A DNA stretch of 7,343 nucleotides from CAIOZW01 sp049318845. GTDB taxonomy: Bacteria; Acidobacteriota; Blastocatellia; RBC074. The position numbers and the translations under genes are program-made. Below, piece by piece: positions 1 to 5,820 of the stretch; position 1 is the first letter of the stretch; each line of letters opens with the position of its first letter. The notes under the pieces are model-generated. The model saw only the letters and a list, made by a program, of their open reading frames with translations, was not told where the DNA came from and ran no database searches. The stretch spans positions 1 through 7,343 of the forward strand of contig JBMOFH010000201.1 of assembly GCA_049318845.1 (NCBI GenBank), in the 5' to 3' direction.

Positions 1-1
1 C

Positions 2-1075
2 GCGCTCGGTCTTGACGAAGTAAAGATCGGAGTTGGCCGCCACGGCGTTGTTGCACTGCTACGGGGAGCGCACCCGGGTCCGGTTGTCGCTGTCCGTACC
101 GATATGGACGCGCTTCCAATACTTGAAACCCTCGATGTGCCCTACCGTTCAGAGAACCCCGGGGTCAAGCATGCCTGCGGCCATGACGTGCATATGTCGG
201 TAGAGCTTGGAGTCGCAGAGCTTCTGAGCCGGATGCGTGATCAGATTCACGGCACGATCAAGTTTATCTTCCAGCCGGCTGAGGAAGGGGCACCGCCGGG
301 TGAGGATGCTGGCGCAGAGTTCATGATCAGGCAGGGCGCACTCGAAAATCCGCGGCCGTCGGCCATCTTCGGACTTCACGTCATGCCGAACATCGAGGTT
401 GGCCAGATCGGCTATAACAGCGGGCCGGCCATGGCCTCCTCCGATCGCTTCGCCATCACCATCCGTGGTCGAAAGGTCCACGGCGCCTACCCGCACGATG
501 GCATCGATGCCGTCGTCGTTGCCGCCGAGGCAGTCACTGCTCTGCAGACCATTCGCAGCCGCCGCATCAACACGATGGAGCCACTCGTCATCACCATCGG
601 CAGCATCCACGGTGGCAACCGCTTCAACATCATCGCCGACGAAGTAAAGCTCGAGGGAACCATGCGAACGCTCAATGAGCAGGTCCGCACCTCGGCGATC
701 GAGATGATGAAGATGACCCTCGGCGGGATCACCTCTGCTTTCGGTGCCAGCTATGTGCTCGAGTTCGGAAATAACAACCCCGTCACCTATAACGATCCAA
801 CCCTCGTCGCGAATACTCTTCCGATCCTCAAGAAAGTCATCGGTGATAAGAACCTGCTCAACCCACAGCCTCAGATGGGAGCCGAGGACTTCTCCCGTTA
901 TCAGCAGGTCATCCCCGGCTTCTTCTATTTTCTGGGTGTCGGCAATAAATCGAAGGGGATTACGGCCATGATCCATACCCCGGAGTTCGACGCTGACGAA
1001 GAGAGTCTCGTTATCGGAGTCAGGGTCATGTCCAATGTTCTGCTCGACTACCTCGATCGTCAGGGAAAGCGGTAA
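2..1075 (+). CDS. M20 family amidohydrolase (N-acyl-amino acid / IAA-amino acid hydrolase type), 5' truncated by window edge
   Basis: Metal-dependent amidohydrolase of the M20D/ILR1-like group, which cleaves N-acyl (or N-acetyl, hippuryl, IAA) amide bonds of amino-acid conjugates. The frame is open from base 2, upstream of the first ATG (104), and that stretch already reads as family sequence (VVAVRTDMDALP), so the true start lies outside the window. Counting the first full codon as residue 1, the visible 357 residues hold the ACGHDVH motif (Cys59, His61, His64), the PAEEG motif (Glu94 probable general base, Glu95 metal ligand), His126 in GLHVMP, the dimerisation/lid region with GRKVHGAYPH (His160) and GSIHGG, then MGAEDF and the last metal-ligand His325 in IHTPEFD. 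All five expected binuclear-site ligands of the family are present, so it is probably active. The exact acyl substrate cannot be told from sequence. Any signal peptide would be outside the window. It converges on the next gene with a 50-bp gap and no clear terminator. Confidence 0.93.
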   Translation, partial: ALGLDEVKIGVGRHGVVALLRGAHPGPVVAVRTDMDALPILETLDVPYRSENPGVKHACGHDVHMSVELGVAELLSRMRDQIHGTIKFIFQPAEEGAPPGEDAGAEFMIRQGALENPRPSAIFGLHVMPNIEVGQIGYNSGPAMASSDRFAITIRGRKVHGAYPHDGIDAVVVAAEAVTALQTIRSRRINTMEPLVITIGSIHGGNRFNIIADEVKLEGTMRTLNEQVRTSAIEMMKMTLGGITSAFGASYVLEFGNNNPVTYNDPTLVANTLPILKKVIGDKNLLNPQPQMGAEDFSRYQQVIPGFFYFLGVGNKSKGITAMIHTPEFDADEESLVIGVRVMSNVLLDYLDRQGKR

Positions 1076-1125
1076 CCTCTTTCGGATCGCGGCCCGTGCC
1101 TGGTGAGTGAGTAGCTTGTCAGGCT

Positions 1126-1680
1126 TTACGGCATCTGGCTTCGACCATAAATTCCACTCTGCTGCCCGATCAGCCTGGAAAGATTTATGATCGAGAGCAG
1201 ATCGGTCTGGGCACGTGTGGCAAGGTCTGTGTCGAGGATCCGGCTGTTCTGGTGGACTGGATTTCGCGCAAAGTCGCGAGTTAGTCGTCCGAGCAGCCGG
1301 AGTGCCTCGTCGAAACCGGCCGCCGTCGTCAGGTCAGTCTTCAATTGTTCATCGTTTGCCAACTCTCCGAGTCCGATCATCGTTCGAAGCGTTCGGGCCG
1401 ACTTGTTGATATCACGGACACTTTTTGACAGACGGGGACTCGTCATCGTCCCCTCTTCGTGTTCGCGGATCAGCTGCTGCGAAGTTACCTGAATCAGCTT
1501 GAAATGCCGGGCGAACTGCTGCCGCAAATACTCTTTCTCCCGATTCCGCTCGATCCTCGATAATCCCTGGCTGGCCTGCGACGCGGCAATTGTACCTTCC
1601 ATAAAGTGCGGAAGCCACGTCAGCATCATCATCGCCATCATCCTGAATCCAATCATATTATTGCTCCCGGAAGCCTTCAT
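1126..1680 (-). CDS. hypothetical protein, probably exported or membrane-anchored, helical
   Basis: A family I do not recognise. The 184-residue product begins with a short polar stretch, then a Met-rich hydrophobic segment (about residues 9-27, containing MMAMMML) that could be a signal peptide or N-terminal anchor, with a possible cleavage zone near GTIAASQASQ (29-38). The remainder is charged, rich in Arg, Leu, Gln and Ser, lacks cysteine, and looks all-helical (for example residues 41-75 and 85-135). The ATG at 1680 is preceded by a GGAAAAG stretch 7 nt upstream, an acceptable but weak ribosome-binding site; ATGs at residues 9, 14 and 15 are alternatives. The composition is protein-like and the overlapping plus-strand frames are shorter and less plausible, so I take it as real. 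It is divergent from the zinc-ribbon gene and convergent with the amidohydrolase, so context gives no function. Confidence 0.72.
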   Translation of the reverse strand: MKASGSNNMIGFRMMAMMMLTWLPHFMEGTIAASQASQGLSRIERNREKEYLRQQFARHFKLIQVTSQQLIREHEEGTMTSPRLSKSVRDINKSARTLRTMIGLGELANDEQLKTDLTTAAGFDEALRLLGRLTRDFARNPVHQNSRILDTDLATRAQTDLLSIINLSRLIGQQSGIYGRSQMP

Positions 1681-1730
1681 AAGTTCTTTTCCAGTAGAGT
1701 TCTTGCACAGTGCTATCTGCCTGTGTGATG

Positions 1731-1758
1731 ATTAAACATTGTTGAAGAATAGAAACAA
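1731..1758 (-). promoter_or_regulatory. candidate sigma70-type promoter for the hypothetical gene at 1126-1680
   Basis: Read on the minus strand, TTGTTT (1753-1758) is followed after 16 nt by TTTAAT (1731-1736), the latter five of six matches to TATAAT, about 50 nt before the ATG. The -35 is weak. The same segment carries the inverted repeat ATTGTT-N10-AACAAT (1738-1759), which overlaps the proposed -35 and could be an operator or chance. Confidence 0.28.
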
Positions 1759-1781
1759 TATCACACCGGTCACAGTCCGCG

Positions 1782-1787
1782 GGAGGT
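1782..1787 (+). promoter_or_regulatory. Shine-Dalgarno GGAGGT fixing a TTG start at 1793
   Basis: GGAGGT lies 5 nt upstream of an in-frame TTG (1793-1795). The longer reading from TTG 1739 has no comparable site and adds 18 residues unlike the family N-terminus, so this ribosome-binding site decides the start of the zinc-ribbon gene. Confidence 0.85.
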
Positions 1788-1792
1788 CAAAT

Positions 1793-2521
1793 TTGAATAA
1801 CGATCTGAGTCGGTTGGTTTCACTCCAGAAGTTGGATGTTGAAGTCAGGCAGCTTCAGGAAGAGATCACGTCTCTTCCGCTTCGGCAGGCTGAACTTGAA
1901 CAGCAATTCGCGGGGTCGGTCGCCGAGTATCTCGCGCTAAAGGGCCGACTCGACGAGGCATTGTCGGAGAAGCGGCGGCTCGAGTCAGATATCGAAGATT
2001 CACAACTGCTTCACCAGAAGTTCAAAGGTGACCTGATGAAGTCGACCAACGAGCGTGAATATACCGCCGCTGTCCGGGAGATCGATATGGTCCGCAAGAC
2101 CATCGGAACGATGGAGACAGAGACCCTGAAACTGATGGAGCAGATTGAAAAACTGGAAGCGGAACTTGCCGAGAAGACTCCGGAGATGGAGGCGCGTCGT
2201 GCAGAGGTAGATCGGCTCCTCACCGATGTGCAGGGGCGCGTCGTTTCAAGCAGTGATCGGATCGGTCAATTGCAGGCGCAGCGACCCGAAATAGCCGCGG
2301 GCCTCTCTGTTGACGCGCGGTCGAATTACGATCGTCTCTCCCGCATGAGGTTTGGACTCGCTCTTGCTGAGGCACGTGACTACTCCTGCCAGGCATGCCG
2401 GATGTCACTCCGGCCGCAGATATTCAACGATATTCGACGTGGTGATCGCCTCATTACCTGCGAAAACTGCGGGCGGATACTCTACTTCAACGCCCCTGCG
2501 CCTGCCGTCATGGCAGAGTGA
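1793..2521 (+). CDS. C4-type zinc-ribbon coiled-coil protein (COG1579 / DUF164-like)
   Basis: Cytosolic protein of the widespread COG1579 family, thought to bind nucleic acid; the cellular role is not firmly established. Starting at TTG 1793 gives 242 residues, a usual family length, and an N-terminus (NNDLSRLVSLQKLDVEVRQL) of the expected type. Residues about 5-160 form long heptad-rich helices typical of an antiparallel coiled coil, including STNEREYTAAVREID, the conserved hinge region of the family. The C-terminal zinc ribbon has Cys199-x2-Cys202 (CQAC) and Cys223-x2-Cys226 (CENC) followed by GRILYF, as expected for a complete C4 site. The last 14 bases overlap the 3' end of the convergent rlmB gene. 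An inverted repeat (1738-1759) lies upstream, but I see no convincing plus-strand promoter. Confidence 0.92.
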   Translation: MNNDLSRLVSLQKLDVEVRQLQEEITSLPLRQAELEQQFAGSVAEYLALKGRLDEALSEKRRLESDIEDSQLLHQKFKGDLMKSTNEREYTAAVREIDMVRKTIGTMETETLKLMEQIEKLEAELAEKTPEMEARRAEVDRLLTDVQGRVVSSSDRIGQLQAQRPEIAAGLSVDARSNYDRLSRMRFGLALAEARDYSCQACRMSLRPQIFNDIRRGDRLITCENCGRILYFNAPAPAVMAE

Positions 2522-3344
2522 TTTTACGGAGGCCCTCTTCGGCTCCTTTGGCTCCTTTGGCTGGGCCTCTCCGCTGGCGCACCGCTTCAAACAGCACCAC
2601 GCCGGCAGCGACGCTGACGTTGAGTGAGTTGACCCGGCCAAGCATTGGAATCGAGAGCGTGATATCACATTTATCCCGAACGAGCCGTCGTACCCCCTTG
2701 CCCTCACTTCCAAGCACGATTGCAAGCGGCATCGTCAGGTCAAACTGTGTATAAGTGGTCGATGTTCCACCCTCGATTGCCGCAATCCAAAACCCTCGCT
2801 CCTTCAACTCGAGTATCAATGGAACGAGATTGGTGACCTGGGCGATCTTCAGGTACTCGACCGCACCGGCCGAAGTCTTGGAGACAATCTCGGTGATCCC
2901 CGCGGCACGATGTTCCGGGATGAAGACACCATCGACTCCTGCACACTCACAGGTGCGAAGGATCGCCCCCAGGTTGTGCGGATCCTCGATTCCATCGAGC
3001 AGCATGACGAGCGGTTGCGGCGCCGACTCCCCGTCAACACTATTACTTTCTCCACCAGACACTTTCCCAATCGATGACAGGATTGTCTCGGCGTCGACAT
3101 AGGCTGAACCGCGCTTCCCCCCGGCGAGAATCGCGAGCACGCCCTGGTGATTCGCTCGACGCGACATATCGTCAAGCTCACGCCGATCGCGCTTCTCCAC
3201 CGTCACTCCCGCCCGTCGCGCCGCTTCCGTCAATTCACGCAGCCGTTCCGGATTCGCACCAATGGCAAGCACCAGCCTCTCCACCGGTCTGCGCCCTGCT
3301 CGAAGCGCTTCAAGTACCGGCGCTACCCCATAAATTATGTTCAC
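2508..3344 (-). CDS. rlmB: 23S rRNA (guanosine-2'-O-)-methyltransferase RlmB, SpoU/TrmH family
   Basis: SAM-dependent SPOUT-class RNA methyltransferase. RlmB-type enzymes methylate the 2'-OH of the P-loop guanosine (G2251 in E. coli numbering) of 23S rRNA. Taking the GTG at 3344 as start gives 278 residues beginning with the canonical NIIYGVAPVLEALRAG substrate-binding domain (about 1-75, including NHQGVLA). A Ser/Gly-rich linker (about 94-111) leads into the SpoU catalytic domain. All three SPOUT motifs are intact: motif 1 at 117-140 (DGIEDPHNLGAILRT, Asn124 and Arg130), motif 2 at 208-217 (AIVLGSEGKG, Glu214), and motif 3 at 231-254 (SIPMLGRVNSLNVSVAAG, Asn242), which form the trefoil-knot cofactor site. 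A longer in-frame reading to 3407 would run through a terminator hairpin and add 21 non-family residues, so I reject it. The charged tail after 258 (GPAKGAKGAEEGLRK) is outside the fold. Closely related TrmH-family paralogs with other targets cannot be fully excluded. Confidence 0.93.
   Translation of the reverse strand: MNIIYGVAPVLEALRAGRRPVERLVLAIGANPERLRELTEAARRAGVTVEKRDRRELDDMSRRANHQGVLAILAGGKRGSAYVDAETILSSIGKVSGGESNSVDGESAPQPLVMLLDGIEDPHNLGAILRTCECAGVDGVFIPEHRAAGITEIVSKTSAGAVEYLKIAQVTNLVPLILELKERGFWIAAIEGGTSTTYTQFDLTMPLAIVLGSEGKGVRRLVRDKCDITLSIPMLGRVNSLNVSVAAGVVLFEAVRQRRGPAKGAKGAEEGLRKITLP
2541..2558. repeat. tandem 9-nt repeat (GGCTCCTTT x2) in the 3' end of rlmB
   Basis: Two perfect abutting copies of GGCTCCTTT, followed by a further GGCT. 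On the coding strand they give the in-frame KGAKGA tail of RlmB, outside the conserved methyltransferase fold, so copy-number change would be tolerated. Directly visible; function unlikely. Confidence 0.8.
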
Positions 3345-3352
3345 AGAATGAT

Positions 3353-3356
3353 TCCT
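3353..3356 (-). promoter_or_regulatory. Shine-Dalgarno AGGA fixing the GTG start of rlmB
   Basis: On the minus strand AGGA sits 8 nt before GTG (3344-3342), which opens the family-typical NIIYGV. It supports a GTG start rather than the upstream in-frame ATG at 3407. Confidence 0.7.
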
Positions 3357-3370
3357 ATCTTTCGATGGCC

Positions 3371-3415
3371 CAAACAAAAGCCCGGAACACGGAGAGTCTC
3401 TCCGCATTCCGGGCT
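3371..3415 (-). terminator. intrinsic terminator downstream of the NHL-repeat gene
   Basis: A near-perfect hairpin: arm AGCCCGGAA-CA-CGGAGA (3379-3395), loop GTC (3396-3398), arm TCTCCG-CA-TTCCGGGCT (3399-3415). In minus-strand RNA the CA/CA positions read UG/UG and can form tandem G-U wobbles, giving a continuous 17-bp stem with a 3-nt loop. The stem is followed by a TTTTGTTT tract (ending at 3372). It begins 20 nt after the stop codon of the NHL gene. In plus-strand RNA the internal positions are C-A mismatches and there is no T-tract, so the orientation is clear. It ends only 27 nt before the rlmB start. Confidence 0.9.
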
Positions 3416-3435
3416 GTCATCAGAAGCTCACTGAG

Positions 3436-5196
3436 CTACCTTTTATAAAGTTTGAAGTTGTCGACGATGAAGTTGCTCCGCACATATTTGCGCTGATCCC
3501 CCTGTGCGTATACCGTCAGCGGCCGTGTCTCATCGGTAACCGTGAAATTGAGCGTCAGCGTCGTTCGCTTTGCTGTATTGGCCGAGACCGATACCGGCAG
3601 TTTTCCGTCGTTGAAGTTGACGATCAGTTTGGCGGTCGTCCCCAGACTCGGCGTCACATCGCAGGATACCGTGTAATTGCCAACCGGCAGATTGAGGTCC
3701 TGTGCGCAGAAGTCGACCAGTATCCGCCCGCTCGCACGAAGCTGCAGGGCATAGGTCCCGTCGGAGACGTTGCTCGAACCGGTTACCGCATAGGCTCCAC
3801 CATCACCAACGTAGTAAGTGTATATCCGCCATCCTGAAAAGTCACCCGATTCAAAACTTGGATTATAGATCAGGTTGAGCGGGGTTCCGGGGCCGCTTGG
3901 CCCTGGGGTTGGTGTTGGAGTTGGCGTTGGGGTTGCACCGGGCGCCGGAGTTGGCGTTGGGGTTGGCGTTGGAGTCGGCTTGGGAGTAGGAGTGGCGATC
4001 GGAGTTGGGGACGGCGTCGGGCGTGGCGCGAGACCTGAGATCTTGCGGATCGTGTTGCCGAAGTAGTCGCTGACGTAGATGATTCCCTTTGAATCGATGG
4101 CAATCCCGGCCGGGCGATAGAAACGGGCGAGGTTGGCCGAGCCGTTGCTGTCCCCCTGCTCGCCTGTTCCGGCGAGGGTCGTCACGGTCATCGTCTTCAT
4201 ATCGAGCTTGCGGACCTGTGAATTGCTCCAGTCGGCGATGATCAGATTCCCCTCACGATCGCGCGCGACGCCGACCGGATAGGTGAATGACGCCTCGTTC
4301 GCCGGACCGTCCTTCTTCGGCCCGCCACCGGCAAGATTGGTGACGACGCCGAGTGGATCGATTCGTCGGATCCGGCTGTTGATGAAATCGGCGATGACCA
4401 GGTTTCCGCTCTGATCGATCGCCGGCTGCGGCGCACCGCCTGTGAAGTTGAAGGCTGCCTTCGTCCCTGCACCCTCCGCATATCCGGGACCACTTCCGGC
4501 GAAGGTCGTCACCTTGCCGGTCGGATCGATCTTGCGGATGAGGCTTGTCCCCGCGTCCAGTACGTATATGTTGCCATTGCCGTCGACACTCACCCCGCTT
4601 GGTCGGGCGAAGCGAGCGTTGAATGCCGAACCATCAGTTGTCCCATAGGTTCCGGATCCTGCAATTGTCGTCGCCTTGCCTTCTGGTGTCAGCAAGCGGA
4701 TTCGGTTGTTCCCATAATCGGCGATGATGAAGTTACCATCAGCGTTCATCGTTACACCCGTCGGTGCATTGAATCTGGCGTAGATCCCTGTCCCGTCGAC
4801 AAAGCCCGTTCCGGAGCCGGCAATCGTGCTCACTCTTCCATCAGGCGTTACGCGGCGGATTCGTGCGTTCCGGAAATCGGCGACAATGACGTTGTCATTT
4901 CGGTCAACCGTGATTCCGATCGGTCCGTTGAATCGCGCGCTCATCCCGACTCCGTCGACATACCCGGCCGAGATGATTCCGGCCAGTGACGTCACAAACA
5001 GGTTGCTCGGCGCCGTACCAGTCTGTGCAGAGGCTCGACGCACCGTCAGAATCAAGCCGGTGCAGATGACCGCCAGCAGGGTAACGGTCACAACTCGCCG
5101 CCACGGACCAATGCCAATGATTGAATCTGATAAATTTGACGGTTGGTTGGTGCGAAGCTTGAAGTTGCGCGGGTCGATGACTGAACGAAAGTTCAT
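3436..5196 (-). CDS. exported six-NHL-repeat protein with Pro-Thr linker and C-terminal carbohydrate-binding-like domain
   Basis: A 586-residue envelope or secreted protein. The ATG at 5196 follows a GGGAG site 7 nt upstream. Residues 1-33 are polar, then WRR and a hydrophobic helix (about 35-52, VVTVTLLAVICTGLILTV) followed by RRASA-Q (about 53-58), so it is either a signal peptide with a long n-region or an N-terminal anchor. Residues about 65-387 hold six NHL repeats, each of the form ARF-x-x-P-x-G...D-x-x-GN-hydrophobic-AD...N-x-IR...TLAG/TIAG...DG, enough for one closed six-bladed propeller; the fourth has an irregular NFTGGAPQPA joint. Residues about 390-437 are a PT/PTP linker. Residues 441-586 begin NLIYNPSFESGDFSGW, a typical opening of CBM4/9-like or DUF642-like jelly-roll domains, with Cys497 and Cys512 as a possible disulfide. 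NHL propellers usually mediate binding, but some are enzymes, and the ligand is unknown. The gene is monocistronic by its terminator. Confidence 0.88.
   Translation of the reverse strand: MNFRSVIDPRNFKLRTNQPSNLSDSIIGIGPWRRVVTVTLLAVICTGLILTVRRASAQTGTAPSNLFVTSLAGIISAGYVDGVGMSARFNGPIGITVDRNDNVIVADFRNARIRRVTPDGRVSTIAGSGTGFVDGTGIYARFNAPTGVTMNADGNFIIADYGNNRIRLLTPEGKATTIAGSGTYGTTDGSAFNARFARPSGVSVDGNGNIYVLDAGTSLIRKIDPTGKVTTFAGSGPGYAEGAGTKAAFNFTGGAPQPAIDQSGNLVIADFINSRIRRIDPLGVVTNLAGGGPKKDGPANEASFTYPVGVARDREGNLIIADWSNSQVRKLDMKTMTVTTLAGTGEQGDSNGSANLARFYRPAGIAIDSKGIIYVSDYFGNTIRKISGLAPRPTPSPTPIATPTPKPTPTPTPTPTPAPGATPTPTPTPTPGPSGPGTPLNLIYNPSFESGDFSGWRIYTYYVGDGGAYAVTGSSNVSDGTYALQLRASGRILVDFCAQDLNLPVGNYTVSCDVTPSLGTTAKLIVNFNDGKLPVSVSANTAKRTTLTLNFTVTDETRPLTVYAQGDQRKYVRSNFIVDNFKLYKR
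3888..4029. repeat. low-complexity GTTGG(C/A/G) tandem repeat encoding the Pro-Thr linker
   Basis: Degenerate hexanucleotide repeats (GTTGGC, GTTGGA, GTTGGG on the plus strand) code for alternating Thr-Pro on the minus strand. A 19-nt block, GGAGTTGGCGTTGGGGTTG, occurs exactly twice (3917-3935 and 3947-3965) at a 30-nt offset. That equals ten codons, so expansion or contraction by this unit keeps the frame. Confidence 0.9.
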
Positions 5197-5493
5197 GGAA
5201 GCTCTCCCTTGGGTCGATAAAGGTCGAACCTTTCCCGAACGGCTTTTGGGCCGCCAGGTCTGGCTGGCAAATTGTGTTGTGTGTAATTGCTCAGCCGGCA
5301 GGGATCACCAGAGGGCTGATATTTCGATAAGCGACCGGCTTTGCGCGGTATCGCAGCGATAAAATCACTTCAATAAACGCTGCCACACAATGACGCTGCA
5401 AGCCAGTCTGATTTTTACGGGGGATAAAGAACCGACGAGGAACGTGTCTCATGGACCATTCTCTTCGTCCTGCAGGCTTACCCAAACAGGAAT

Positions 5494-5534
5494 AACCTGC
5501 AAATAAATTGAAAACAACCTGAATAAGAAACCTG
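5494..5534. repeat. cluster of three AACCTG words upstream of the NHL gene
   Basis: AACCTG occurs at 5494-5499, 5516-5521 and 5529-5534 (CAGGTT on the minus strand) in AT-rich DNA about 300 nt upstream of the NHL start. AACCTGAAT recurs at 6959-6967, 42 nt before the gene at 7009. The spacing (22 and 13 nt) is irregular, so a regulator site is only a possibility. Confidence 0.4.
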
Positions 5535-5661
5535 AGGTACTTTACGGGGGGAAGCACCTTTTCTCCATTCACAACATACCAGAATGGAAAGAGATTTGTA
5601 AAGAACTATTTTCTAATGAGAAAGCTCTTCCCGTCATTTGATGGCCGGGCTCCCTGGGTGC

Positions 5662-5678
5662 GCGGGCCTCCGGCCCGC
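5662..5678. repeat. GC-rich palindrome GCGGGCC-TCC-GGCCCGC, dispersed-repeat type
   Basis: A perfect 7-bp stem with a 3-nt loop, inside CTGGGTGCGCGGGCCTCC... context. It stands out as GC-rich against its AT-rich left flank. From memory, similar CTGGG-x-GCGCGGGC...GCCCGC units are common intergenic elements in Acidobacteriota, Planctomycetota and related genomes; that link is inference. It lacks a following T-tract on either strand, so I do not call it a terminator. Confidence 0.65.
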
Positions 5679-5705
5679 ATGTCTTTAGACCCGCATGTAT
5701 TTAGA
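5674..5705. repeat. 16-nt tandem direct repeat, two copies
   Basis: CCCGCATGTCTTTAGA (5674-5689) is followed directly by CCCGCATGTATTTAGA (5690-5705), 15 of 16 identical. The first copy starts inside the right arm of the GC-rich palindrome, suggesting a partial duplication of the palindrome edge, as in a mobile or slippage-derived intergenic repeat. Confidence 0.85.
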
Positions 5706-5745
5706 AAGGACGCTGCTATTTCCGCTTGTCGTCCACGCGAGGGTC

Positions 5746-5775
5746 GGGGTAGATTGTTTGTGCAAAATCTAACCC
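5746..5775. other. inverted repeat / hairpin upstream of the serine hydrolase
   Basis: GGG-g-TAGATT (5746-5755) pairs with AATCTA-a-CCC (5766-5775): a 6-bp plus 3-bp stem with one internal G/A mismatch and a 10-nt loop, starting 75 nt before the ATG. No T-tract follows. It could be an operator or leader hairpin, or chance. Confidence 0.4.
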
Positions 5776-5806
5776 TGATGTGCGACACGAAGGGGGCTTG
5801 CTCCCC

Positions 5807-5811
5807 GGAGG
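5807..5811 (+). promoter_or_regulatory. Shine-Dalgarno GGAGG fixing the ATG start at 5821
   Basis: GGAGG ends directly against an ATG at 5812, too close to serve it, but is 9 nt from the next in-frame ATG at 5821. It therefore supports 5821 as the start of the serine hydrolase. Confidence 0.85.
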
Positions 5812-5820
5812 ATGACTTTT

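Larger units (their letters stand above)
5197..5820. other. 624-bp intergenic region between divergent exported-protein genes
   Basis: No convincing gene; reading frames here lack protein-like composition. The left part must hold the promoter and leader of the NHL gene (minus strand). Short inverted repeats include AAAGGT-CGA-ACCTTT (5219-5233), GCCAG-GT-CTGGC (5253-5264), ATCGC-A-GCGAT (5350-5360) and TCCATTC-N11-GAATGGA (5564-5588). The middle (about 5490-5620) is AT-rich with three AACCTG words. TTTACGGGGG occurs at 5414-5423 and 5541-5550. The right part contains a GC-rich palindrome, a 16-nt tandem repeat and a hairpin listed separately. I cannot place a confident promoter for either flanking gene. 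Confidence 0.75.

Noticed and set aside
149..976. Long open frame (275 codons) on the minus strand opposite the amidohydrolase
   Set aside because: It is a mirror of a GC3-rich conserved gene whose metal-site motifs are intact on the plus strand; the antisense product is Asp/Gly/His-rich and has no recognisable domain or ribosome-binding site.
3345..3407. Upstream extension of rlmB to an ATG at 3407
   Set aside because: The extension lies mostly within the terminator hairpin and T-tract, has no ribosome-binding site, and adds 21 residues absent from RlmB proteins; GTG 3344 with AGGA is better.
4826..5362. Plus-strand open frame of 178 codons opposite the N-terminal part of the NHL gene
   Set aside because: Antisense shadow of the NHL repeats; low-complexity Arg/Thr/Pro composition and no start signal.
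5401..5600. Possible riboswitch or small RNA in the AT-rich intergenic segment
   Set aside because: I looked for known conserved cores, such as the GEMM-type GGAC/GAAA pattern, and a hairpin followed by a T-tract, and found neither on either strand.
5812..5820. ATG at 5812 as start of the serine hydrolase
   Set aside because: It directly abuts the GGAGG ribosome-binding site with no spacer; the ATG at 5821 has a normal 9-nt spacing.
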